Assembly: GCF_010500995.1 (NCBI RefSeq)
Contig: NZ_QVMK01000016.1
Location: forward strand, 9,108-73,107
Direction: 5' to 3'
Source: Bacteroides sp. 224
Lineage (GTDB): Bacteria; Bacteroidota; Bacteroidia; Bacteroidales; Bacteroidaceae
DNA length: 64,000 nucleotides
The notes beneath the pieces are model-generated. The model ran no database searches and had not been told where the DNA came from. It saw only the letters and a program-made list of their open reading frames with translations. Position 1 is the first letter of the stretch, and each line of letters begins with the position of its first letter. Of the stretch, positions 46,117 through 53,221 are shown one piece after another. The position numbers and the translations under genes are program-made.

Positions 46117-46200
46117 AAGATAAGAGTGAAAAGTAAAGGGGAGAAGTTAATAGTAACGCATACTTTTATCTTCCCGGTTTTACTTTTCACTCTTATCTTT
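46116..46200. repeat. Perfect 22-bp inverted repeat between convergent genes
   Basis: aaagataagagtgaaaagta (46116 on, 22 nt) is the exact complement of 46179-46200. Nested in it, agttaatagt (46145-46154) has its complement actattaact at 46203-46212. It lies between wbqC and the GH3-like gene and probably ends transcription from both sides. Confidence 0.9.
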
Positions 46201-46213
46201 CCACTATTAACTT

Positions 46214-47722
46214 TTACGCGTTCAGCGTAATCATTTCCTCTATATGATCACGTGTATTGCTTAATCGGGGAACTTTATGTTGTCCGCCAAGCTTTCCTTT
46301 CTCTTTCAGCCAATCATGGAAGAGATTCTTGCGTGCTACAATAAGCTCCAATGGTTGTAGCGCAATATCTTTCCAACGTTTTGCTTCATAATCGGAATTT
46401 ACAGCCTTGAGTGTATCATCTAATATTTGAGCGAAACGTTCTACGGAGTTGGGCATCTTTGAAAATTCAATGAGCCATTGATGGCGGCATTTAGCATTTG
46501 CATCCATAAATACCGGGGCAGCAGAGTATTCTAACACCTGAGCACCTGTCTCAGCACACGCCTTGGCTAATCCTTTTTCTGCATTATCAATAATAATTTC
46601 TTCGCCAAAAGCATTAATAAAGTGCTTGGTGCGTCCGGTGATAATTATTTTGTAAGGGTTCTTACTTGTAAACTTTACGGTATCTCCAATCATGTAGCGC
46701 CAAAGACCACAGCAGGTTGAAATAACCATGGCATAGTTTTTATTCAACTCCACTTCTGTTAAGCCGTAGACGCGGGGATTTTCGCTGTCTACATCTTCCA
46801 AAGGTATGAACTCATAGAAAATGCCATAATCAATCATCAGCAGCATAGCCGGGTCCGACAGATCATTCTGAGTGGCAAAATATCCTTCAGAGGCATTGTA
46901 GGTTTCTACATAATGCATCTTCGAAGAGCGAATAAGTTGCTTGTATTGTTCGCGGTAAGGAGTAAAGCTCACCCCGCCATGAAAAAACACTTCCAGGTTT
47001 GGCCACACTTCTTCCAGCGTCTTTTTTCCGGTCTTCTCCAATACGCGTTTAATCACTACTAAAAGCCAGGAAGGAACACCTGAAATGCTGGTTACATTTG
47101 CTTTTACTGTATTGTTTGCAATGGCTTCTATCTTTGATTCCCATTCATCCATCAGAGCCACTTCTTTACTTGGCACACGAATGAGGTTAACTGCCGGACT
47201 GATATTCTTTATCAGAATAGCCGATAAATCGCCAACAAAAGCATGTTTGGAGTTTAAGTTAGGGCTAAGACTTCCTCCCAAAATAAGTCCTTTTCCGGAG
47301 AAAAAGCGACTCTTGGGATTTATATGAAGATAAAGCGCCACTGCATCCGTACCTCCTTTATAATGAATTTCTTTAAGCGCTTCTTTGCTGACCGGGAGGA
47401 ACTTACTTTTATCGCTTGTAGTTCCGGAGGATTTAGCAAACCATTTGATTTCAGAAGGCCAAATCAAATTCTTTTCACCTGCACGAAGTCTTTCAACGTA
47501 AGGCTTAACATCATCATAAGTCTGTATAGGGAGTCTTTTACGAAATTCATCATACGTACGAATAGATTTATAATCGTATTTCTTCCCCCATTCTGTATTT
47601 TCTGCTTTCCGTAGGAGTTTGTTCAATACCTTGTGTTGTATCTCTTCAGCTTGTGTAGCATAGAGCTCTATTTCCTTCACACGCTGTTCAAAGACCTTGC
47701 CTACAATTTTGGTAATATTCAT
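46214..47722 (-). CDS. GH3 auxin-responsive-promoter family protein
   Basis: A 502-aa ANL-type adenylate-forming enzyme of the GH3 fold. Start chosen at MNITKIVGKVFEQR; four codons upstream are open. Motifs: IKWFAKSSGTTSDKSKFLPVS (P-loop-like ATP motif), HYVETYNASEGYFATQNDL, MLLMIDYGIFYEFIPLED and IITGRTKHFINAFGEEIII. Plant GH3 enzymes join amino acids to hormone carboxylates. The bacterial substrate is unknown, but an acyl-acid amido synthetase activity is a fair inference. Standing alone; convergent with wbqC. Confidence 0.9.
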   Translation of the reverse strand: MNITKIVGKVFEQRVKEIELYATQAEEIQHKVLNKLLRKAENTEWGKKYDYKSIRTYDEFRKRLPIQTYDDVKPYVERLRAGEKNLIWPSEIKWFAKSSGTTSDKSKFLPVSKEALKEIHYKGGTDAVALYLHINPKSRFFSGKGLILGGSLSPNLNSKHAFVGDLSAILIKNISPAVNLIRVPSKEVALMDEWESKIEAIANNTVKANVTSISGVPSWLLVVIKRVLEKTGKKTLEEVWPNLEVFFHGGVSFTPYREQYKQLIRSSKMHYVETYNASEGYFATQNDLSDPAMLLMIDYGIFYEFIPLEDVDSENPRVYGLTEVELNKNYAMVISTCCGLWRYMIGDTVKFTSKNPYKIIITGRTKHFINAFGEEIIIDNAEKGLAKACAETGAQVLEYSAAPVFMDANAKCRHQWLIEFSKMPNSVERFAQILDDTLKAVNSDYEAKRWKDIALQPLELIVARKNLFHDWLKEKGKLGGQHKVPRLSNTRDHIEEMITLNA

Positions 47723-47842
47723 TTCAATTATCAAAAAATGTTTGAAAGCGCAAAAGTAAGCTTATTTATCATTTTTTTCTATCTTTACGAAAGAAATAAT
47801 GAAAGAAAAAGCCTTTTTTTAGGATTCATAACCACAATTTAT

Positions 47843-48853
47843 ATGAAGATAGGTATATTAACATCAGGAGGAGATTGTCCGGGAATTAACGCAACAATTC
47901 GCGGAGTATGCAAAACAGCCATCAATCACTACGGAATGGAAGTCGTGGGAATCCATAGCGGTTTCCAGGGTTTATTGGAAAAAGATGTAGAAATACTGAC
48001 CGAGAGTAGCTTGTCGGGGCTTTTAAATCAGGGAGGGACCATTCTGGGCACCTCCAGAGAAAAACCTTTCAAGAAGAAGAATCTGGCAACAGGAATAAAT
48101 AAACCGGCCATTATAGCGGAGCATATTAAGGAATTAGGTTTAGAGTGCGTTGTATGTATTGGCGGTAATGGTACACAGAAAACAGCAGCAAAATTTGCCG
48201 ATATGGGGGTTAATATCGTTTCTGTGCCCAAAACTATTGATAATGATATCTGGGGTACCGATTTCTCATTTGGCTTTGATACGGCCGTTAGTATTGCTAC
48301 AGATGCCATAGACCGCCTTCACTCTACAGCAAGTTCGCACAAACGTGTGATGGTTATTGAGGTTATGGGGCATAAAGCCGGTTGGATTGCTTTATATTCG
48401 GGCATGGCCGGAGGGGGAGATGTTATTCTTCTTCCTGAAATACCTTATGATATTAAGCGTATTGGAGAAACTATTATTAACCGCGTAAAAAAAGGAAAGC
48501 CTTACTCCATAGTAGTCGTTGCAGAAGGAATTATGACAGATGGTAAGAGGCGGGTAGCCGAATATATTGCTCAGGAAATAGAATACGAAACGGGTATAGA
48601 AAGCCGTGAAACGGTTTTAGGTTATATTCAGCGAGGAGGCGCTCCTAATTCGTTCGATCGTAATCTGGCTACACGTATGGGTGGACATGCCACGGAATTA
48701 ATTGCAAACAGGGAATATGGAAGAATGGTTGCTCTGAAAGGAGACGATATAATCTCTTTACCATTAAGTGAAGTAGCAGGGAAATTAAAGCTTGTAACAG
48801 AAGACCATGATTTAGTCATTCAAGGCCGTAAAATGGGGATCTGCTTCGGTTAG
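47843..48853 (+). CDS. pfkA: 6-phosphofructokinase, G104/K124-type
   Basis: A 336-aa enzyme that phosphorylates fructose 6-phosphate. Start at MKIGILTSGGDCPGINATIR; an open frame upstream to 47633 overlaps the GH3 gene and is rejected. The nucleotide site reads IGGNGTQ and VPKTIDNDIWGTD. In E. coli numbering that is Asn103, Gly104 and Lys124: Gly104 favours ATP, whereas Lys124 is the pyrophosphate-enzyme residue, the combination seen in the mixed group III. ASSHKRVMVIEVMGHKAGW and GYIQRGGAPNSFDR are other PFK blocks. Its last 42 bp overlap the end of rnc on the opposite strand. Confidence 0.92.
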   Translation: MKIGILTSGGDCPGINATIRGVCKTAINHYGMEVVGIHSGFQGLLEKDVEILTESSLSGLLNQGGTILGTSREKPFKKKNLATGINKPAIIAEHIKELGLECVVCIGGNGTQKTAAKFADMGVNIVSVPKTIDNDIWGTDFSFGFDTAVSIATDAIDRLHSTASSHKRVMVIEVMGHKAGWIALYSGMAGGGDVILLPEIPYDIKRIGETIINRVKKGKPYSIVVVAEGIMTDGKRRVAEYIAQEIEYETGIESRETVLGYIQRGGAPNSFDRNLATRMGGHATELIANREYGRMVALKGDDIISLPLSEVAGKLKLVTEDHDLVIQGRKMGICFG

Positions 48854-49675
48854 TTTAACTGAATTTGCTTTTTCCGGGGTTAAGGTTTCAGCCTCGGAAA
48901 ACATCTTTTCTTCTTTCTTCTCTAAAATGGAGATAACAAAATTCTTATCCGTTTTAATAGCTTTTAGGGCTACCTGTGCAGCATTCTGTTGAGATTCCTT
49001 TTTAGAATAGCCGGTTCCATGCCCGGCAGAAAATCCTTCTATCAAAACTTCTGTCTGGAAAATCGGACTTGAACTCTTATCAAAAGTTTGCTCTATTAAC
49101 TCAAAAGAAAGCTCGACTTTGTTTTTCTGACACCACTCTATCAACTTAGATTTAAAGTTGACTTCTATGCGCGAAAGCTTATCAAGATCAATATAAGACC
49201 CTATAATCTTTTTCTCCATAAACTGCATGCAGCGGTTATATCCCTGATCCAGATAGATGGCTCCCATCAACGCTTCAAAAGCATTGCCACATATATGGCT
49301 GTTGTGGAAGGAGGGTAGGGAAGTGTACTTCATGAGTTTATCCAACCCAAGATCCATTCCAAGTTTATTTAGGGTTTCGCGTTGGACAACTTTAGAACGC
49401 GTATTGGTTAGAAATCCTTCTCTTTTACCGGTAAAACGCTTATATACAATATCGGCAACTACCGCATCAAGAATTGCATCTCCCAGAAATTCAAGCCGTT
49501 CGTTGTTCTTTGTACGTCCTTTCTCGGAACGTGTGCTAACAGAACGATGCATTAAAGCTTGTTCGTAGTATGTAAGGTTCTTAGGAAAGAAGCCAAGCAT
49601 CCTATAAAAACGAAAATAAGACTCTCTGTTCTTGTGGAACAGGAGCCTTATTTTGCTTATGGTGTTTCCTAACAC
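48812..49675 (-). CDS. rnc: Ribonuclease III
   Basis: A 287-aa double-strand-specific endoribonuclease. Catalytic domain with the signature NNERLEFLGDAILDAVVAD (about residue 60) and ALMGAIYLDQG with the metal-binding Asp/Glu; dsRNA-binding domain from about 165 (FKSKLIEWCQKNKVELSFEL, FSAGHGTGYSKKESQQNAAQ). The C terminus past about 250 is an extra charged tail. It follows fabF by 5 bp in the acpP-fabF-rnc operon. The overlap with the 3' end of pfkA could make mutually antisense mRNA ends. Confidence 0.96.
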   Translation of the reverse strand: MLGNTISKIRLLFHKNRESYFRFYRMLGFFPKNLTYYEQALMHRSVSTRSEKGRTKNNERLEFLGDAILDAVVADIVYKRFTGKREGFLTNTRSKVVQRETLNKLGMDLGLDKLMKYTSLPSFHNSHICGNAFEALMGAIYLDQGYNRCMQFMEKKIIGSYIDLDKLSRIEVNFKSKLIEWCQKNKVELSFELIEQTFDKSSSPIFQTEVLIEGFSAGHGTGYSKKESQQNAAQVALKAIKTDKNFVISILEKKEEKMFSEAETLTPEKANSVKLTEADPHFTALND

Positions 49676-49680
49676 GACTA

Positions 49681-50943
49681 TTACTCTGCGTATTTTTTAA
49701 CAATTACACAGGCGTTGTGACCACCAAATCCAAAAGTGTTGGATAAAGCAACCTTCACTTCGCGCTTTTGTGCTTTATTAAATGTAAAGTTGAGGGTATA
49801 GTCGATATTCTCATCGTTATCACCTTCTGTGTGGTTAATGGTAGGAGGAACAATTCCATTCTTCACAGCCAGGATGCTTGCAATAGTTTCTACTGCTCCT
49901 GCTGCTCCGAGTAAATGTCCGGTCATAGACTTAGACGAACTGATATTCAGTTTGTAAGCATGATCGCCAAATACTTCTTTAATAGCTTTTATCTCCGAGA
50001 TATCACCCACAGGGGTAGACGTTCCGTGCACGTTGATATAATCAACATCTTCGGGCTTCATTTCGGCATCTTCCAGTGCATTCTGCATCACCAATTTAGC
50101 TCCGAGTCCATCCGGATGTGAAGCTGTCAGGTGATAAGCATCGCCAGATAATCCGGTTCCTGCTATTTCAGCGTAGATCTTAGCTCCACGTGCTTTCGCA
50201 TGTTCCAGTTCTTCCAGAATCAAACATCCGCCTCCTTCACCCATCACAAATCCGTCGCGACTTGCACTAAACGGACGTGAAGCTGTTTCAGGACTATCAT
50301 TACGGGTAGACAATGCATGCATTGCATTAAATCCACCTACGCCTGCTGCTGCAATGGCTGCTTCGGAACCTCCGGAAACAATTACATTTGCTTTTCCTAA
50401 ACGAATCAGGTTGAAAGCATCGGCAATTGCGTTGGTCGAAGTAGCACAAGCTGAACATACAGCGTAGTTAGGACCATGAAAGCCATACATGATTGAGATT
50501 TGTCCGGCAGCGATGTCCGAAATCATTTTAGGGATAAAGAATGGGTTGAAACGAGGACCTTTGTCTTTATTCAATGCATAGTTCGAAACTTCTTCTTCGA
50601 AAGTACGAATACCTCCGATACCGGCTCCGAAAATAACACCAATTTTGTTTAAGTCTTCTTTTTCAACCTCAAGACCTGAATCTGTTACCGCTTCTTTGGC
50701 TACAGCAATGGCATACTGTGTGTACAAGTCCATTTTCCTTGCCTCTTTGCGGTCAATATATTGGGTGGCATCGAAGTTCTTTACTTCGCATGCAAACTGA
50801 GTCTTGAATTGTGATGCGTCGAAATGAGTAATAGGTCCTGCTCCACTAACCCCATTGATGAGGTTTTCCCAGAACTCAGGAACACTATTACCAATGGGGG
50901 TAATGGCGCCAAGACCCGTTACTACAACTCTTTTTAATTTCAT
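49681..50943 (-). CDS. fabF: 3-oxoacyl-[ACP] synthase II
   Basis: A 420-aa thiolase-fold condensing enzyme elongating acyl-ACP in fatty-acid synthesis. The active-site Cys is in VCSACATSTNAIADAF and the two His in YINVHGTSTPVGDISE and SSKSMTGHLLGAAGAVE. The N terminus LKRVVVTGLGAITPIGNSV and the C-terminal LSNTFGFGGHNACVIV are family-typical. Second gene of acpP-fabF-rnc. Confidence 0.97.
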   Translation of the reverse strand: MKLKRVVVTGLGAITPIGNSVPEFWENLINGVSGAGPITHFDASQFKTQFACEVKNFDATQYIDRKEARKMDLYTQYAIAVAKEAVTDSGLEVEKEDLNKIGVIFGAGIGGIRTFEEEVSNYALNKDKGPRFNPFFIPKMISDIAAGQISIMYGFHGPNYAVCSACATSTNAIADAFNLIRLGKANVIVSGGSEAAIAAAGVGGFNAMHALSTRNDSPETASRPFSASRDGFVMGEGGGCLILEELEHAKARGAKIYAEIAGTGLSGDAYHLTASHPDGLGAKLVMQNALEDAEMKPEDVDYINVHGTSTPVGDISEIKAIKEVFGDHAYKLNISSSKSMTGHLLGAAGAVETIASILAVKNGIVPPTINHTEGDNDENIDYTLNFTFNKAQKREVKVALSNTFGFGGHNACVIVKKYAE

Positions 50944-50960
50944 ATAGATGAATAAGATTC

Positions 50961-51197
50961 TTACTTAGCGTGTTCTTCGATATAAGAAACGGCGTCGCCT
51001 ACAGTACCAATCTTTTCTGCTTGATCATCAGGAATAGAGATTCCGAATTCTTTTTCAAATTCCATGATAAGCTCTACTGTGTCAAGAGAGTCTGCACCTA
51101 AATCGTTAGTGAAGCTTGCTTCGTTCTTTACTTCTGATTCTTCAACGCCTAATTTATCGACGATAATAGTCTTTACTCTTGATGCAATTTCAGACAT
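50961..51197 (-). CDS. acpP: Acyl carrier protein
   Basis: A 78-aa four-helix carrier for fatty-acid synthesis. Start at [18 protein letters not shown]; a longer open frame to 51251 would cross the transcription start and is not supported. The phosphopantetheine Ser is in [14 protein letters not shown]. Acidic as expected. Leads the acpP-fabF-rnc operon behind good -33 and -7 boxes. Confidence 0.97.
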   Translation of the reverse strand: MSEIASRVKTIIVDKLGVEESEVKNEASFTNDLGADSLDTVELIMEFEKEFGISIPDDQAEKIGTVGDAVSYIEEHAK

Positions 51198-51248
51198 AAC
51201 TTTTAAATTTTGATTAATAATTAGTTTTAATTCTTTAAATTTGCGCTG

Positions 51249-51280
51249 CAAAGGAATATATATTTATTCTTTTGAGCAAA
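51249..51280 (-). promoter_or_regulatory. Promoter of acpP-fabF-rnc
   Basis: On the minus strand TTTG (51277-51280) and TTCCTTTG (51249-51256) are 20 bases apart, a good -33/-7 pair with one mismatch to TAnnTTTG. The acpP ATG is 51 bases downstream. Confidence 0.65.
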
Positions 51281-51346
51281 TATTTGGCTAACTAAATTCG
51301 TTTTTATTGCACATATTCCGGTTTTTTGTGCATCAAACTCTCCAAT

Positions 51347-51922
51347 ATGATTAAGAATATAGCAGTTTTAGCTTCTGGTTCGGGCTCTAATGCAGAGAAC
51401 ATAGCATGCTATTTTGAAGCTAATGAGCAGGTTAAGGTGAAACTAATTATCTCCAACAAAGAAAATGCGTATGTATTGGAACGGGCTCAGAGATTGGGTA
51501 TTAACTCCGTGGTTCTTCCCAAATCAGCTTGGAGCTCCGGGGAAGATGTTTTAGCCATATTGCAGGAAAACGAGATTGACTTCATTGTTTTAGCCGGTTT
51601 TCTATTACGCATCCCCGATCTTATATTGCATACTTATCCGAATAAGATTATAAATATTCATCCTTCTCTATTACCCAAGTATGGAGGAAAGGGTATGTAT
51701 GGAGACAAAGTACACGAGGCCGTTGTGGCTAATAAAGAAACAACATCAGGCATTACCATTCATTATATTGATGGGAAATATGATGAAGGGCAGATTATTA
51801 AGCAGGTAAGTTGTGCCGTGTTACCTACAGATACTCCAGAGGTGGTGGCAGGGAAAGTTCATGCATTGGAATATAAATATTATCCACAGGTAATTGAAGA
51901 GATATTGGAGAAAAGAGATTGA
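51347..51922 (+). CDS. purN: Phosphoribosylglycinamide formyltransferase
   Basis: A 191-aa enzyme that transfers a formyl group from 10-formyl-tetrahydrofolate to GAR in purine synthesis. Start at MIKNIAVLASGSGSNAENIA; seven upstream codons are open but unlikely. The catalytic triad lies in KIINIHPSLLPKYGGKGMYG (Asn/His) and HYIDGKYDEGQIIKQ (Asp). Divergent from acpP. It precedes the accessory RhuM-Fic gene by 20 bp. Confidence 0.96.
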   Translation: MIKNIAVLASGSGSNAENIACYFEANEQVKVKLIISNKENAYVLERAQRLGINSVVLPKSAWSSGEDVLAILQENEIDFIVLAGFLLRIPDLILHTYPNKIINIHPSLLPKYGGKGMYGDKVHEAVVANKETTSGITIHYIDGKYDEGQIIKQVSCAVLPTDTPEVVAGKVHALEYKYYPQVIEEILEKRD

Positions 51923-51942
51923 ATACTTAATTAAAAGTTCTT

Positions 51943-52908
51943 ATGAATACAGGTGAAATTGTTATATATCAAACACAAGATGGTAAAACTAATCTGGATG
52001 TAAAATTAGAGAATGAGACTGTTTGGTTAACACAAGCGCAGATGGTTAAGCTTTTTAATAGAGAAAGATCGGTTATTACCAAACACATCAATAATGTATT
52101 TAGTGAAGGAGAGCTTGATGAAAAAAGCAATGTGCAAAATTTGCACATTGCTTTTTCCGACAAGCCAGTAAAAAGTTATAGCTTAGATGTTATTATCTCA
52201 GTGGGTTATCGTGTTAAGTCAGCTCAGGGTACTCAATTCCGCATTTGGGCAAATCAAATATTGAAAGACTATTTGATAAAAGGATATGCTATAAATCAGA
52301 ATATCAAGGTTCAGCAGTATGATGATCTTAAAAGCACTGTAAAACTCTTATCCAATGTTCTTCAACTTAGAGAATTGTCTTTGGATGAAGCAACTGGGCT
52401 CTTGAAAGTCATTACAGATTTCACTTATGCTTTAGATACATTAGATAAATATGATTATCAGCAATTAAGTGTGGAACAAACCACCAATAAAGAAGTCTTT
52501 CGTGCCGATTATGACAATGCAATGGAGGCCATCCTTTATTTAAAGGAGAAATTTAATAGTGGCAACCTCTTTGGTAATGAGAAAGATGAGTCATTTAAGA
52601 GTTCTATTAATGTTATTTATCAGACATTTGGTGGAGAGGAGCTTTATCCCAGCATTGAGGAAAAGGCGGCAATGTTGCTCTATTTGGTAACCAAGAACCA
52701 CTCATTCAGTGATGGCAATAAACGGATTGCTGCATTTTTGTTTTTATGGTTTCTGGAGAAAAACGAAATACTGTATAAGCCCGATGGCTCAAAGCTGATA
52801 GAAAATAATACGTTAGTGGCTATTACCTTAATGATTGCCGAAAGTCGTACGGAAGAAAAGGATATGATCGTAAAAGTGATTGTAAATCTCATCAATAGAA
52901 ATAATTAA
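51943..52908 (+). CDS. RhuM-family protein with C-terminal Fic/Doc domain
   Basis: A 321-aa protein. The N-terminal RhuM/KilA-N-like part (about 1-120) has ENETVWLTQAQMVKLFNRER, SVITKHINNVFSEGELDE and SLDVIISVGYRVKSAQGTQF, the kind of domain that may bind DNA. A helical linker follows, then a Fic/Doc domain (about 185-315) with HSFSDGNKRIAAFLF (His253 to Arg261), close to the Fic motif HxFx(D/E)(G/A)N(G/K)R. Such proteins AMPylate or phosphorylate targets, and many are toxins. No separate antitoxin gene and no clear inhibitory helix is visible. First gene of the accessory region after purN. Confidence 0.85.
   Translation: MNTGEIVIYQTQDGKTNLDVKLENETVWLTQAQMVKLFNRERSVITKHINNVFSEGELDEKSNVQNLHIAFSDKPVKSYSLDVIISVGYRVKSAQGTQFRIWANQILKDYLIKGYAINQNIKVQQYDDLKSTVKLLSNVLQLRELSLDEATGLLKVITDFTYALDTLDKYDYQQLSVEQTTNKEVFRADYDNAMEAILYLKEKFNSGNLFGNEKDESFKSSINVIYQTFGGEELYPSIEEKAAMLLYLVTKNHSFSDGNKRIAAFLFLWFLEKNEILYKPDGSKLIENNTLVAITLMIAESRTEEKDMIVKVIVNLINRNN
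52122..52156 (+). repeat. Perfect 17-bp palindrome inside the RhuM-Fic gene
   Basis: aaaaagcaatgtgcaaa (52122-52138), one central A, then the exact complement tttgcacattgcttttt (52140-52156), which ends in T's. It looks like an intrinsic terminator 180 bp into the coding frame, coding for SNVQNLHIAFS. Confidence 0.9.
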
Positions 52909-52966
52909 GGAGAACCTAAATTACAATTCCTTTTCCTCCTCCCATGATTTTATTTTTTGCATTTTT

Positions 52967-53069
52967 GCCAGCACGCCAGCACGATTCGCTTGTATATGGT
53001 TGATATGTAATTAGTTAAAGCGTGCTGGCAACCCGTGCTGGCAGCGTGACGGCAAATTTGCCAGCACGC
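52967..53069. repeat. GCCAGCACG word repeats (locus H)
   Basis: gccagcacgccagcacg at 52967-52983; inverted gcgtgctggca at 53020-53030 and cgtgctggca at 53034-53043; gccagcacgc at 53060-53069. Direct and inverted copies could pair into a hairpin. It is GC-rich against AT-rich surroundings. Spacing is not the 22-nt kind. Confidence 0.85.
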
Positions 53070-53125
53070 TTTTTCTCAGTCTTATTTTCCTCTTGAAATA
53101 AATGTTTTACCATATTTGCTTTATG

Positions 53126-53213
53126 AAACTATTTGTTTTAAACCGTTAAACAAATTGTTTGCCGCCTTGAAACAAGTTGTTTGGCGGTAGCAAACAAAGA
53201 GTTTGCTGCCTTG
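53126..53213. repeat. Four tandem 22-nt units (locus I)
   Basis: Units start at 53126, 53148, 53170 and 53192, exactly 22 nt each, with consensus aaacaaxttgtttgcc then gccttg. In unit 3 the GC-rich core is flipped (ggcggtagc against gccgccttg). The first unit and the sequence after the array both begin aaactattt. The array ends 8 bp before the stop of the pseudogene at 53222. Confidence 0.9.
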
Positions 53214-53221
53214 AAACTATT

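Noticed and set aside
47633..47842. 70-codon N-terminal extension of PfkA
   Set aside because: It overlaps the start of the GH3-like gene on the other strand; PFK proteins begin at the MKIGILTSGGD Met at 47843.
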